Assembly (NCBI GenBank): GCA_949316495.1
Contig: OX439012.1
Coordinates: 7,470,549-7,534,548 of the forward strand
DNA: 64,000 nt
Source: Amphiduros pacificus
Lineage: Eukaryota; Annelida; Polychaeta; Phyllodocida; Hesionidae
Reading direction: 5' to 3'
Below are positions 32,801-47,800 of the stretch, in pieces. The translations under genes and the position numbers were made by a program. Below the pieces are notes generated by a model. The model saw nothing but the letters and a program-made list of their open reading frames with translations, had not been told where the DNA came from and did not search any database. Numbering within the stretch: the first letter of the stretch is position 1; every line of letters begins with the position of its first letter.

Positions 32801-35800
32801 ACTTTTCTCTGAATGAATGGCATGATTTAGACAGATTATTCCTGAATGAATGGCAAGATTAAGACAGTTTAGATATGGTACAATTTAGACAAAAATGATT
32901 TGAATAAATGCTAAGATTTAGGAAAACAATCTCTATTGGCCCCTGCCAGTCTCCATTACAAGTGATTAAATTTTGAGTTGTACAGTTCTGGTTCCGTTCA
33001 AGTTGTACAGTTCCGGTGCTTACTTTTCAATGGGGAAAACATTAAGATAGACATGAACTGAATAAATGGTAGGATAGAGGAAGAAATAATCAACGGACGG
33101 CAACATTTAGTTTGGCGTTATCTGAATGAATAATAGCATAAGACACATACTGAGTAAATGACAAGATTTAGATTTAGACAGACACTGTCTGGATGAATGG
33201 AGAGAATTGGAAAAAGAAATAACCTGAATCAATGCCAAAGTTTGGACAGACATAAGTGAACAAATGGCAGCTTTGGACAGACATAATTAAAAGAGGGGCT
33301 TTATTAAGATAGATATAATTTAATGATTGGAAATAATTAGAAGAACGCCTTCTGAAATAACAGCATAATTTAGACAAACATAAATTGAATAAATGGCAAC
33401 ATCTTGAAAGATATTACTGAATGAATAGCATAAAACAGTTTTGGCTACATATAGACAGACATAATCTGAATGAATGATTGCAACTGAATTGGCAATTATC
33501 AACCACAAATATCTTTCATATGAATTAATTACTTTATTACAGAAAATTAAAATTAACATACATGAAAATAGAACAAAATCATGTATCTGCAACACACCAA
33601 GAAAAAAACACTTTCTCCAGAAGTGGATAGGAAAACAAAAGAAGGTGGGACACTTCAAAGAAAAAATAGCAGTTGGATCCAACCATCTATCTGGTCATGC
33701 ATAAATCTGACTTGAATGGGACTAAAATGTGAACATGCCTATCACATGCATGATCAAAGGGAGACACGCAAAAACCATAGTGTGACCTTATTATGTTTAC
33801 ACCTGACCATTAAGATACAAGGCTTCAACTGTTTAGAAGATCAACAATGTCAAATTATATCAAAACCAAACTCATTTCCTGGTTACTGGTGAGTAGCGAG
33901 TTAAGTTTTATTTCCCCAAAACAAACAACGGGACATTTCCGTGACGGTTATCAGCACTATACTGGAGATTTGGCAAGACGTAAACAATGATTCACCCAGT
34001 AAGACGTACAAACATAGATTCACCCTTGAGCGACGAAGGAGAACATGAGCACCCAGCAGACAGTGGTGATCCCTCCACACCACTGTCCCCTGCGTGGGAG
34101 GTATGTTCTTACACCACCCAGCCATTTCTTTATTTATCATATCTTGATTTTTTTACTCTGAACTATTAAACGTGTTGAGGAAGCGAATAAATGGAGGGTT
34201 TTATTTTATACACATATTTTTTTACTTGAGTGCATTATTGATCAGTTTGATGCATATGTCTATACAATCACGCATCATAAATCATATTAGATGTCACCCA
34301 GTAATGTTTTGTAAGGTCATTGCGTGAATCTATTTCATCAGTCATTTGTCTTGTGGTTCTATCTTGTTGTGCTTCCTTCTTGGTGTGACACAATATGCTC
34401 ACACTATGATTCTGTGTGACCTTATATGGTATTGCCAGTGACTGAACAAATAAATATTTGCCTCAAGCCAGTGTTCTAGGTAATTATTTACCTAGAGAAA
34501 AAAGAAGCTGCTCTTCACAACCTATTTGAAGTGGGAAGGAAAAAATATTATTTTGAGGTCATTGAAGGTTATACAAAGTTATTAACAGGTCAATATTGTC
34601 ACACAGTAAGACAGTGTCTAACAATGCTACACCATAATATTTGGACTGAAACTGGCCAGATATCTATGTCTATATTGTTTCTCTGAACCTTTTATTGCAA
34701 GTTCAACAGAAGTGTTCATGTTCTGGTTGCCAAATGATTCCTGTTACAGTCTGTCGTATTATACGACTGCAATTGTACCATCAAAATTCTTTACTTCTTC
34801 ATAAAGTAATTACACTTCTTGTGTATCTGCAAAATGCTAGACCAAGAATAATATTTCATTATAATGCTCTTCTTCATTTTTTCTACAGTACTCGTATAAC
34901 ATCATTTATTGAAGATTTTGATTACTTCTTCATCACCTTAAATTAAATGCAAGGTACATCTGAGAATCAAAGAAATGGCTGAATGTGGCCTAACTGGCAT
35001 GGGAAACAAAGAATTGGCTGAATGTGGCCTAACTGGCATGGGAAACAAAGAATTAGCTGAATGTGGCCTAACTGGCATGGGAAACAAAGAATTGGCTGAA
35101 TGTGGCCTAGCTGGTTTGAGAAAAATGGGCTGAACTTTCTCAATTAAATGAGGTTCTAATCACTCTTCTAAAGTTCCAGTTCTCATCCCTCATGTTCACC
35201 CATGCCAAGGGTGAACCTATATATTCACCCACATGGGTGAACCAATATATTGACCCATATGAGTGAACTTTCATTAAATACTTCAACTGATCACGCGGGG
35301 GTTCACACGACCGACCTGTGACATGGTGAGAATAACGCCCACAGAGGGCGCTGCCGGGGTCAGCTATGCAAACCTCAGAGCAAAGAGGACGGAGAGAAGG
35401 AGGAGCAGCCAGACGCAGACGGAGGTCACAGGGTTCATCTTGCAACCCCACATCTCGGGGGCATCTTCCCACAGCAGGACGTCCACGTGCTGCGGCCCGT
35501 AGTGAGGCCTGATCTCGCCCCGTGCCGCCGGCGCACAGTTATGACCGTACCCGCAGCAGCCACCGCCGTCTTCAAACAGCTGCAACACGCAAGTCCCCAG
35601 CTATACAGCAGCACGCATCCACACGGACTGGCCACAGCTGATAATCTGATTGCCCTGGGTCAGTGGATATTGTGATGTGGTAGCCCAAATGAGCTATTTA
35701 ACTTGTGAGTTTTTTTTAGTTGCTCAGTGAAATGATAATCTGGTTGCCCTGGGTGAGTGCATATTGTGATCTGGTAGCCCAAATGGGCCAGTTCAGTCAT

Positions 35801-38800
35801 GGCTTTCTTTTAGTGGCTCAGAGAAATGATAATCTGGTCATCTTGGGTCAATGTATATTGGAATGTGGTAGCCCAAATGGGCTAGTAAATTCATGGCTTT
35901 CATATAGTGGCCCAGTTAAATGTCAAAAATCTTATAATATGGAGGTGTGGCAAATTTTAAAACTTTCTAAGGAGAGGGTGAAGAGGAGGGGAGGGGGGGG
36001 GTACTCCCTATAAACTGATGCTGACCCTCACTGAGCATCTGTTTGTTATGAATTAGAGTGGCACAACAAGGTTACACAGGACTACAATATGATCATAATT
36101 GAGGGGGTGACCCCACACTTTTACACAATAGTCAAATTTGGACCAAAACGTTGGTTAAGGTCCAAAAAGGGTCACACTGGCACCAAGTAATCAGTTGAGA
36201 ACCAAAAAGGGTCACACTGATGAAAATCAAATAGATGTTCAGATGTTCCAACTACTGAACTAATCTCAAAACCTGCCATGACTGAATTCATGTCGCATAA
36301 CCCTTGTACCTGAAATGAATACATGAGACTACCTGAGTCTGCCACAAATTCAACAAGGCAAAAGTGTATGATCCTTACTTAACGTACATGCTGCTTTCTG
36401 GGTCTTGTCACTAGTTAAGACAGTTACTACTTTTTTCTCTGATTACAGGCGTATTACATGCAGTAGTTCTGATGGAGTTTTGGGGTTGAACTTCAAAACA
36501 GGGGAACTTTGACTGGCAATGTTATCTCTGCTAAATGTTCTTATTCAACTCAAGTGTACAGTTCTCAGCTCAACCACTTGGTCCTGGTATATGTCAAAAT
36601 ATTGTGACCCTGTAGCTGAAATATGGAAGATATAGCATAATGGTTTTGGGGATATTTGAAAAAATATAGGCCAAGGACTTGTCTGAGAAAGAAAACTGCA
36701 GGTCTTCATAAGGTACATGTGTGGTAAAATTCACAAGCCTGTAACTATAATAGGTGAATATAGTTTGGTAAAGTGTCAAGATATTTTCATTGACGGACAC
36801 ACACCCAGACTGATTCTGATATCCCCCAAGTTTGGTGGGCGACAGAGCTAATAAGACTTGAGACAAGAATCACTCACCAATCTGGCAGCTTGAGTAACCA
36901 ACATATCAGATACAAGGGTTATGCGACCTGAGAATGAAACCTTGAAGCACATTTTCTAATATTTACCATGAACTTGATATTAGCGGGGGCCTCCGCTGTG
37001 TCGCCGAGCTTCCTGACGCTGGAGTAATGGTCTCCATTATGGTATGAGATGTGAAGCTCCTTTGTATTCGGTTTGTCTATGCCTTTTATCTGAAAATACA
37101 AAATATGCATGTATATATTATACACAAGTGATGAGAGTTCTCACTTTTAATAAATGTGACTGTGCAAAAGTCACGCACCTGAAGTGTGTGACCTTATTCT
37201 ACATTTACTGTATGACCTTATAATTCATATACTGTATGACCTTATCCCACTCTTATATGACCTTATCCTACATTTACTGTATGAAATTATAATTCATATA
37301 CTGTATGACCTTATCCCACATCTATTGTATGACCTTAGCCTACATTTACCATTTGAGTACTTCACTCCAGACCAAAGAGTTGAGCCATACATATATCGAG
37401 AACTTACCCTCCAGACTGGCGAGTTGAATCATACATATATCCAGAACTTACCCTCCAGACTGGCGAGTTGAATCATACATATTTCCAGAACTTACCCTCC
37501 AGACTGGAGAGTTGAATCATACATATATCCAGAACTTACCCTCCAGACTGGAGAGTTGAGCCATACATATATCCAGAACTTACCCTCCAGACTGGAGAGT
37601 TGAGCCATACATATATCCAGAACTTACCCTCCAGACTGGAGAGTTGATTCATACATATATCCAGAGCTTACCCTCCAGACTGGAGAGTTGAGCCATACAT
37701 ATTTCCAGAACTTACCCTCCAGACTGGAGAGTTGAGCCATACATATATCCAGAACTTACCCTCCAGACTGGCGAGTTGAATCATACATATTTCCAGTACT
37801 TAACGACCAGAGAGTTGACCTATATATGTACTCGGTACTTACCGTCCAGACCGGAGAGTTGAGCTGGTGGATGACAATGTTCACTTCATTAAGACGAGCG
37901 AACGCAACGATGGCATCATTCCCTGCGTACGTCCCGGGCTTCTTGAGGTTTTGCACTGAAATGAGAATCATCCAATCTCAGCACATTATACGGTATGATA
38001 TTACTGCTAATTATGCCAGAAACATATATAAGATTTCAAGCCCATGCTTTTAGACAAATCACCAATGACTGAACCTAAACTAAAACCTGGTTCAGTAGAT
38101 AAAGTAAATCAAATCTAAATAATTTAGGACAATGGTGTTTAAAGTAAATCAAATCTAAATAAATTAGGTCTTATAGATTTTTTAGAATATCAAATTTCTC
38201 AAAATCGTAATAGAAAGAAGCAAAAATTATTTTTATTTTAGACTGTTCAAATGTTTATCAAAAATATGTTAAAACTACAAAATGTACGCACTGTGTCTGT
38301 CAAAAGGTACATCATCTTCGACAAAAGGTTCAAAGTCGGCACGATGTTCCTGCATGAACTTGACGACCATGAGGCGGTGCTTGTAGTGGTCGCGGATGTG
38401 GCCCTGTAGCTGGTCCCCTAGCGCCCGGAACAGGCAGTTCCTGCAAAGGGAAAATACCACATCATCATTCCCAGTGAAATACAAGAGGTTCAAACAATGC
38501 TGGGCAAAGAGGCCGGAAATAGGAAATGTAGGGCCCTTTTGATTTGGGGTTGGGATGCAGGGCCCTTTTGATTTGGGGTTGGGATGCAGGGCCCTTTTTA
38601 TTTGGGGTTGGGATGCTGGGCTCTTTTAAGCAGCCCCAATGCCAGCAGTCTTGAGTCAGCCCGCCTTCACTGGGATTCTCGGTATCTGGTGACCAAGGTT
38701 CCTGGTTACCTGCATCTCAACTAATGTGTTTGCACAACTAATGGCTTTGTACCAGATAATCTGTCGAATTTTTATGCTGTCATTTTCATTTCAGTTTATT

Positions 38801-41800
38801 TGAGAAAATAAATTGTGAGTTTGCCTCTGTAATAGTATTGAGCATAAATAGTGCTGATCCACTTTTTTGTCCAATATCATAAACAAATCTATATTCATTC
38901 CTAAAAGGCCTTGTTTGGAAGTTGTTAAACTCCCATTCTTGTAGAACAATATGCATTTTCGATCATGATTCATATGTAGCATAATATGATTATGATATCA
39001 TTACCATATGGGTGATCACATCTGAGTTCAGAATTGACTCTAAAAGAAATAATCTATTTCAAAGATGTGATAAAGTAGAGAATGTAATAGACCAAACAAG
39101 TTACAAATACATAGACTGTATTCTCTGTATTGATATGTGGGACCAGGACATATGGAAGTTATGCATGATAACTTCCTACTCCCCCTCATTATGCATGATA
39201 ACTTCCTACTCCCCCTCATTATGCATGATAACTTCCTACTCCCCCTCATTATGCATGATAACTTACTACTCCCCTCATTATGCATGATAACTTCCTACTC
39301 CCCCTCATTATGCATGATAACTTCCTACTCCCCTCATTATGCATAACTTCCTACCCCCCTCATTATGCATGATAACTTCCTACTCCCCCTCATTATGCAT
39401 GATAACTTCCTACTCCCCCTCATTATGCATGATACCTTCCTACTCCCCCTCATTATGCATGATAACTTCCTACTCCCCCTCATTATGCACAATAACTTCC
39501 TACTCCCCCTCATTATGCATGATAACTTCCTACTCCCCCTCATTATGCATGATAACTTCCTACTCCCCCTCATTATGCATGATAACTTCCTACTCCCCCT
39601 CATTATGCATGATAACTTCCTACTCCCCCCATTATGCACGATAACTTCCTACTCTCTCATTATATATGATAACTTCCTACTCCCCCTCATTATGTATGAT
39701 AACTTCCTACTCCCCCTCATTATGCACGATAACTTCCTACTCCCCCTCATTATGCATGGTAACTTCCTACTCCCCCTCATTATGCATGATAACTTCCTAC
39801 TCCCCCTCATTATGTATGATAACTTCCTACTCCCCCTCAATATGCATGATAACTTCCTACTCCCCCTCATTATGCATGATAACTTCCTACTCCCCTCATT
39901 ATGCATGATAACTTCCTACTCCCCCTCATTATGCATAATAACTTCCTACTCCCCCTCATTATGCATGATAACTTCCTACTCCCCCTCATTATGCATAATA
40001 ACTTCCTACTCCCCTCATTATGCATGATAACTTCCTACTCCCCCTCATTATGCATGATAACGTCCTACTCCCCTCATTATGCATGATAACTTCCTACTCC
40101 CCCCATTATGCATAATAACTTCCTACTCCCCCTCATTATGCATAATAACTTCCTACTCCCCTCATTATGCATGATAACTTCCTACTCCCCCTCATTATGC
40201 ATGATAACTTCCTACTCCCCTCATTATGCATGATAACTTCCTACTCCCCTCATTATGCATAATAACTTCCTACTCCCTCATTATGCATGATAACTTCCTA
40301 CTCCCCCTCATTATGCATGATAACGTCCTACTCCCCCCCATTATGTATGATAACTTCCTACTCCCCTCATTATGCACGATAACTTCCTACTCCCCCTCAT
40401 TATGCATGATAACTTCCTACTCCCCCTCATTATGCATGATAACTTCCTACTCCCCCTCATTATGCATGATAACTTCCTACTCCTAGGGCATCATATCGTT
40501 GGATTTCATCGATACGATACGATACGTATCGATGATTTATCGATATTCAATACGTATCGATATGTATCGATACGTATCAATAAATTATCATTCCACACGA
40601 TTCGCGTCGCGTTTGCCATTTTTAATAAATAACACAAACCAGTATCACATTTAACATTTTCTCTCTCTGCGCTTTTATTTATGTACATATTTACATTTGT
40701 GCTGCAACATTAAGTTAACATTAATTAACAGCCACAATGGGGTACAGAAGGGGATTAGCACAAGGTGAAACATCATAATGATTGATTGTATGTTCTAGCT
40801 TGTTTTATGTAATCAGCAAACGAGAAAAAAATAAATTATAGCAATAAATATATAAATGTATTGCTATAATTTAAGAGGTCCTTAAATTATAGTAAGATAT
40901 ATATAAATTACATTTTTTATTAATAGTTAACCAATATTGTCATAAAAAATTATAAGAGAGGAGATTTTTGTTTTTGTAGCAGATATTATAGTTCACAATA
41001 TCCAGATTTACACTTTATTTCTTCTATATTGTATAATCTGATATCAAAACTTTAATTAAGATTGGACTGTTTGTTACAAGGAAAATGTGGCAATGTCTAC
41101 GCGATACTAAGCATACAAAGAACCATAAATTGCATGAATATAAAAATTATCTTCTTGTTAATCAATTGTATTGCTCTTGGGTGGCATCTTGCAGTGTTTT
41201 GACCCTCAAAATTCGCGCCCCCAGACGATAACCAATAACTTGTCCTTGTGAATCTTCAAGGTGATCCAACCGATCAGAAAAGAGACATTTCGAGCACTTT
41301 TCTATCATAAGCTGTAGTACAATATGCTCGAATAGTCATCTGATCGGTTGTATAACGCTCTCGACCAATCAGAATCGACCTGAACATCCAGGTCATGCAG
41401 CACTCAAACGAAACTCCACGAAGGTATTTGTTCATTTTAAAGCGTTATTATGATGATTTGAGGGACAATTTCGATATATATCGAATATATCGAGGCACCA
41501 GCATGCCAATACCGGTTATCGTATCGATGTCTGTATACCGGTGTTTCGATATTATCGCGTACCGGTGTGATGCCCTACCTACTCCCCCTCATTATGCATG
41601 ATAACTTCCTACTCCCCCTCATTATGCATGATAACTTCCTACTCCCCCCCATTATGCATGATAACTTCCTACTCCCCTCATTATGCATGATAACTTCCTA
41701 CTCCCCCTCATTATGCATGATGACTTCCCACTCCCCCTCATTATGCATGACAATTACGAGATACCTGCCATATGGAACAATAAATGAACTACAGCAACGT

Positions 41801-44800
41801 ATTATATATAATATTTCCTTTTTTTATGAATGACATAAAAAAAACAATGAGAATTATTAAAAGGACTACATTTTTTTTCCTTTTATATCTGGGGCTCATC
41901 TCTGCATTTTTATATAGTAATGTTTTAGTCCTTGTTTTCAAGATACCGGTAGGTAGCACTTTAGCAATCAACAGCAAAAAAAAAATTATGGTCAACCTCA
42001 CTTCATATTTTGCTTTAAAAAAAAGAAAAATATTTAATTTACGGTATAAAATTTGCCAGAAATACCTCAGGTCAATAGAAGATGTATATTTCTTTTTTTT
42101 TTAAAGTGACACTTTTACAATGGTTTTCAATGGAGCATTGTGGTTGGAGGCCTAACACATGTACACCATCAGTGGCATGTTTCATCATCCAACATAACAG
42201 AAATTAAAGTGACTAAGATTTCTCTACTAAATCAAATTTGACATAACAGGCAATTATACAATTAGCCACAGACTGCACAAAACACAGCAACAGACGCGAG
42301 CAGAGAGGTCAGACAGATGTCAATCAGAGGTCAACATGACAGCATACACCTCACACAAGCTGTTACCAAACATCATGTACACAACACCAGTCTCCTGTCT
42401 ACTCCCTAAAATCATCACACCTTATATTCCCCACACCTCGCATCCCCACACCTCGCATCCCCACACCTCATACATCACTGCCATTCCTACCTGAGGTATA
42501 TCACTGGCAAAACCTACCTGAATTATATCACGACAAATGATCTACCTGAATTATATCACAGCCAAACCCAACCTGAATTATATTATGAATTATATTACTA
42601 CCAAACTTGCCTGATTTTTTTTAATGAAGCTTAAATGCACCAGACAGTGTGAAATGTGAACATATAATCTGGGCTGGGAGTTGATGTATACTTATAATGT
42701 ACAATATACTTTATGTAATAATTATAAACATTACAATATATATCACTGTCGAATCAACCTGAATTATATCAGTGACAATACTGGCCTGAATAATGTCACC
42801 GTTAAAATCTACCTGAATTATACCACCTGCAATGTAATTGACAATTTGTTTGAATTTTGGATCACAAGTAGTTTACCATTAATTAGCCTGTTTTATTCTT
42901 CTCAAAATATAAGAGAATAGAAGAAAAAGCCTCATAAATTGCTTGCCCTGGCCAAAAATAACTTGCTTGGGCAACAGGGCAAGCCCTACTTTTGAGCACT
43001 GCTAACAAGTTGCTTGTCAGTCTATGTCAGATAATAAATAAAAGTTCTATACTACAATGCAAAACAAATATTGAGGTGCAAAAAAGTTATATATAAAACA
43101 TGATATGAGCAAGGAAGAGTTGTGGAGTTAAACACAGCGGAGACAGCTTTGGCTTTGTACCGGGAGAAGCTGTCAGACGTTTACCAACGTTCTGCTCTAT
43201 CAATATACGATCCCCTCCTACACCTCATGTGTGCTGGATCACCACATGCCAATATTTATGCTAGGGCCAAAAATAATTGGTGCTGTGCGGGAGCATTTTT
43301 TCTGTTTCCTTCCATTCACCAGGGCACAAGTCCAGTAAGACAACTATCGCAGTCTTCTAAATTCAAGGACTGGTTCTTTATTGATTGGCTCATCAATTTG
43401 GCACATTTACATATTGATTGGGTCAATTATCAGCTATAATTAGGTCACCATGTGCTCATGTTTGCCATACTTATATATTAATTGGGTCAATTATCAGCTC
43501 TATTTAGGTCACCATATGCTCATGTTTGGCATACTTATATATTGATTGGGTCAATTATCAGCTCTATTTAGGTCACTATGTGCTCATGTTTGGCATACTT
43601 ATATATTAATTGGGTCAATTATCAGCTCTATTTAGGTCACCATATGCTCATGTTTGGCATACTTATATATTGATTGGGTCAATTATCAGCTCTATTTAGG
43701 TCACTATGTGCTCATGTTTGGCATACTTATATATTGATTGGGTCAATTATCAGCTATAATTAGGTCACCATGTGCTCATGTTTGCCATACTTATATATTA
43801 ATTGGGTCAATTATCAGCTATAGTTAGGTCGCCATATGCTCATGTTTGGCATACTTATATATTGATTGGGTCAATTATCAGCTCTATTTTGATCGCCATG
43901 TGCTTTTGTTTGTTTCTCACATGACATCAGGAGCCAGCCCACCCATTATAAATTTCTGCTTCAATATGCAATTATTTTACATTAAAATCAAAAGAATCAT
44001 TGTGATCTGTATCTTTCTAATCATATATAATTTTGCAGAATATAAAATGACTGATAATTGTTGAGGAAAAAAAACTGAAATGAAATTCAAAACATCAGCC
44101 CCTCTGAACTCCCTACTTTGGGCATGGTTTTATAAGGTCACAGACCGGCCCTGCATGATCTCTCTATTCAGCATATTTACACAACAAACAGATGTCTGTT
44201 TCAAACTTTTCCCATGAGAATTGAGAATTTCAAAATAATCTTTTACTTCAAACATTACTTTAACTTGATTTTAAATAATAATAATAATCTTGGACAAAAT
44301 AGAAAGACTTGGTACAAGGTGTAGCAATGTCAGTTCATGGCACCTGAGAGGGGCTGTATGGAAGGTAAACAGAGTTGACACGAATGTGTGGGACGTCACG
44401 CTTCAGGAACAGGTGAATTCAGTTATGACTCACTGTCAGGCAATGTCCAGTCCAGTCCAAACCTCTATAGGGTCACATATAATGAATAACCATGACTGAA
44501 TATGACATTGTATGGACTAAATGAGGTCATACATGGCCAAAATCGTGTGTGACCATATTGTTTCACACATGAGGTGTGCATGGCCAGAGTCACAAAATTG
44601 CTGAGTGAGATAAAAAAATCATGCAATGGCCATTTGTTACTTTACTTGGTAAAATTCATGCATGACCAAAAAAGATTCATGATCTGAGGTTAATACAATA
44701 ATAACCAAAGGTGGCCACAACTAATTCTAAACTGACTCCAAGCCACTCCAACTTTTCATCAGTTATAGATGACTAAAAAGATTCCCGGCTGAACTATTTC

Positions 44801-47800
44801 CTATGTTAACAAAATCATATCAATTCTCTGCACCAAAAAGCATCAATATTGAGAATTTGAATTCTCAATTTCTCTCAATTTCCTGCAGGACACAGTATGG
44901 ATATAAATGCAAAGAAACTTAAAAACTGTGTGACATATTTTGGTCACATATTTACTCGACCATAAGATTCAGCTGACAATCAAAACAACTGTTAGAACAG
45001 TCCCGAGACATTTCTGAAGTTCACAATAGCGTGACAATTGTAACAAAGTATATCCTGAAAGCACTTCTAAGAAGGGTGTTAAATATATCCCACAAATGCC
45101 CGTATTATGCATCACTATAAATATACAGAGACACAACACAAGAAATCAGATGAGATTCTTCTTTGTCAGATGTCACAGACTCCAAGTGCATCAACTAAGG
45201 CCATTAATTTATGACCTGACAGACTCTGTGTCTTCAGATAATTGTTTGGTTCTTATAATAACTGCCTACATAAATGGCTTCCATTTTGTGTTCCCACAGT
45301 GATGTAAAGTTATTTAAGCAGTTATTCTTTGAAATGAGGCCTGTGTTTGGAGTTACATCATGTTTGTGGATGGCACACCTAAATTCCTGCCTTCCCAATT
45401 TGTTGAGTCCAAACACCTATGACACATTACCACTCTGTGCCAAACCCAATAGAAAGGTCAACGGGCTTGACATATTGGGGCTTTGCATCAGTACTGGGTG
45501 TGCCCATAAACAAGGTTGCCACATGGATCGGATTCTATAATTCACTGAATTTTTACAGACCAATTTCGTTTTTTTTATTACCATATTTAATATCATAATT
45601 AAATTTAAGGAGCCCATCTCTCATATTTTGGTTTATCATATACCTTTGTTTTTCTTATTTTTATTATCAATTTAATTTTTTTATAAATTTGATCATTTTT
45701 TACCTGTACATATAATTTTCATAAAAGCTAAATAATCATGTTCATATTTCTTTCATAATCTTTTGATCAAGATGATAGTTGACATTGTTCTTAAAACAAC
45801 CATATTTTGCTGACCTACATGCAAAATGCTGATCAAATTCCCTGACCTTGAAATATTTATTTTACTTTTCCCTGACCTTAAAACATTTATATCCTCAAAA
45901 TAAGTTTGGCCTGACAAGAACAATTTGCATTGTGCATCAACATTTGAATCTCATTTTCCCATCTGCTTTCCTGACAGCAAACTCTGTGGTGTTCAGATGG
46001 TTCAAAATATGTACTTTACATTGGACCAGAATTTTATTGGTACTAACGATTAAATGGATTAAACTACAGCAAATCCCAACACCATATTAAATCACAAAGC
46101 AAACATTCAACAATGTAAGCCAGTAAATATACTCAGTTGGAAAAATAAACCAATTTAAATCTTTACTCAAACATCACAAGATTGACATTATCAGATTACA
46201 ATATATATATATATATATTCCCTGACTTATATATATATAAACTTTGACACAGTTTTCAGTTGGACAGTCGGTGTTGAGGTGTAAGTTTCTCTTTTTTCTT
46301 TGGGCTCAGAGTCATAATAAAAATATTATCAATAGCTCATTGTTATTTTTGAGGACTGTATTAGAAGCTAAAAATGGATAAATTAAATATAAATTTATAT
46401 ATTCAACACACAACATTAATCCTGAGAAAGGAAAAAAAATGTCAGTCAATCACAGTATTCACGAAAAATGGGATCATTGTATTCCTAGATTAAAAAAAAA
46501 AAAGCATGATTCTGAAGGGAGGGTCTGTTTCCTTAGAGTATTATTTAAGTAATTAAATTCGAGATCTTGAAAAGGGATGTTTTATGTGATGGATTTATTA
46601 GGATGTTAACGTATTGTTAGGGTGAATCAATAAAAGGATATGAGGGAACTTTCTGCTCCTTGAGAGGTGTGGCTCTTTTGGGTGTATACTTAACTAAATA
46701 ACGTCTAACAATCTTAAGAATCAAAGCATGAGTCACTTAAAACACTGAGATTTTACACTGGCTGAGGAGGTAGTACACTCAGCGGTAAATATTAATATGA
46801 TGTCAAGTTGATTTGTGGATGGCCAGACAAAAAGGGCTCGTAGAAAAAAGTGTGATGTCACGGTCACTGTCATTTCACAGGAATGTTGTCAGATCTTTAG
46901 AAATGGGGAAAAAACTTAAGATTCAGTAATAAGGTGTCACTGTGACCTGTGTGTACAGATTTTATGGAAGTTTTGCTCCTCTTTCCTATCTTAAACGTGT
47001 CACATCAATGATAATAACAGCATCACCAGGGCTTGACATATGCACTGGCCCAGTGGCCCGGGGCCACCAGATCCTCTGTTCGGATCAGTAAATGCTCTGT
47101 TGTAGTGGCCCAGTTGGGCAACCATATTTTGGGTCTTTTAGTGGGCCAAACCATCTTGATTTTATTATTCTAATCATTGATAGATTTCATATCACGATCA
47201 ATAGACATTTGATTGGGACAAGTATCCCCCACTCAGACACTATACTGCCTTATGTACAATGCTCTTTATTGTATCACACATCCTATTATCCTCAGAAACT
47301 TCGGGCCACCACTTCTCATGCTCTGGTGGCCCAACTGGGCAACCAACATTTTGCTCTCTATGTCAAGGCCTGATCACATTAATGTCAGATCTGAGGTCTC
47401 ATAAATAAATATTCTTAGTGTGTCAGTCTATGACTATGGTAAATTTTAAAGAACAGCAAGGACATAACCATCCACTGTTATTCTGAATGGTGATATTAAT
47501 TTGATGTCATTTTATGATGTTCACCAGATGTTGCAATATATTAAAATCAGGGTTCTCGGATCATAAATGTTGATGTCTTGTTAGATATGTTGTAACCATG
47601 GGTTTATGCTATGGGGTTAACAATGTATAGCACTGTATAATATTAAGGAAGAGTGGTCAAGATAAAAATTGGCTATTTGTCCAGACAAGCTGCCATGGTA
47701 GAGTAGGCCAGTCCAGTATGGGTTTAGTGCAAAATCAGTCGACTCATGGATTGAAAGTAGATTGTGATATATGCCAATTGCGGGTTGCAATACTGTCCCA

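Noticed and set aside
39339-40486. Long open frames (for example [10 protein letters not shown] repeats) over the 30-bp array
   Set aside because: They are products of 30-bp periodicity, open on both strands, and broken wherever a unit loses one C.
43395-43908. Whether the 64-bp array also carries a splice site
   Set aside because: Neither strand of the unit contains a GTAAGT or GTRAG donor or a good acceptor, so it does not follow the OTUD3 junction pattern.
45096-45617. Short frames on both strands in OTUD3 intron 1
   Set aside because: No start context, splice signals or domain; composition matches the AT-rich intron.
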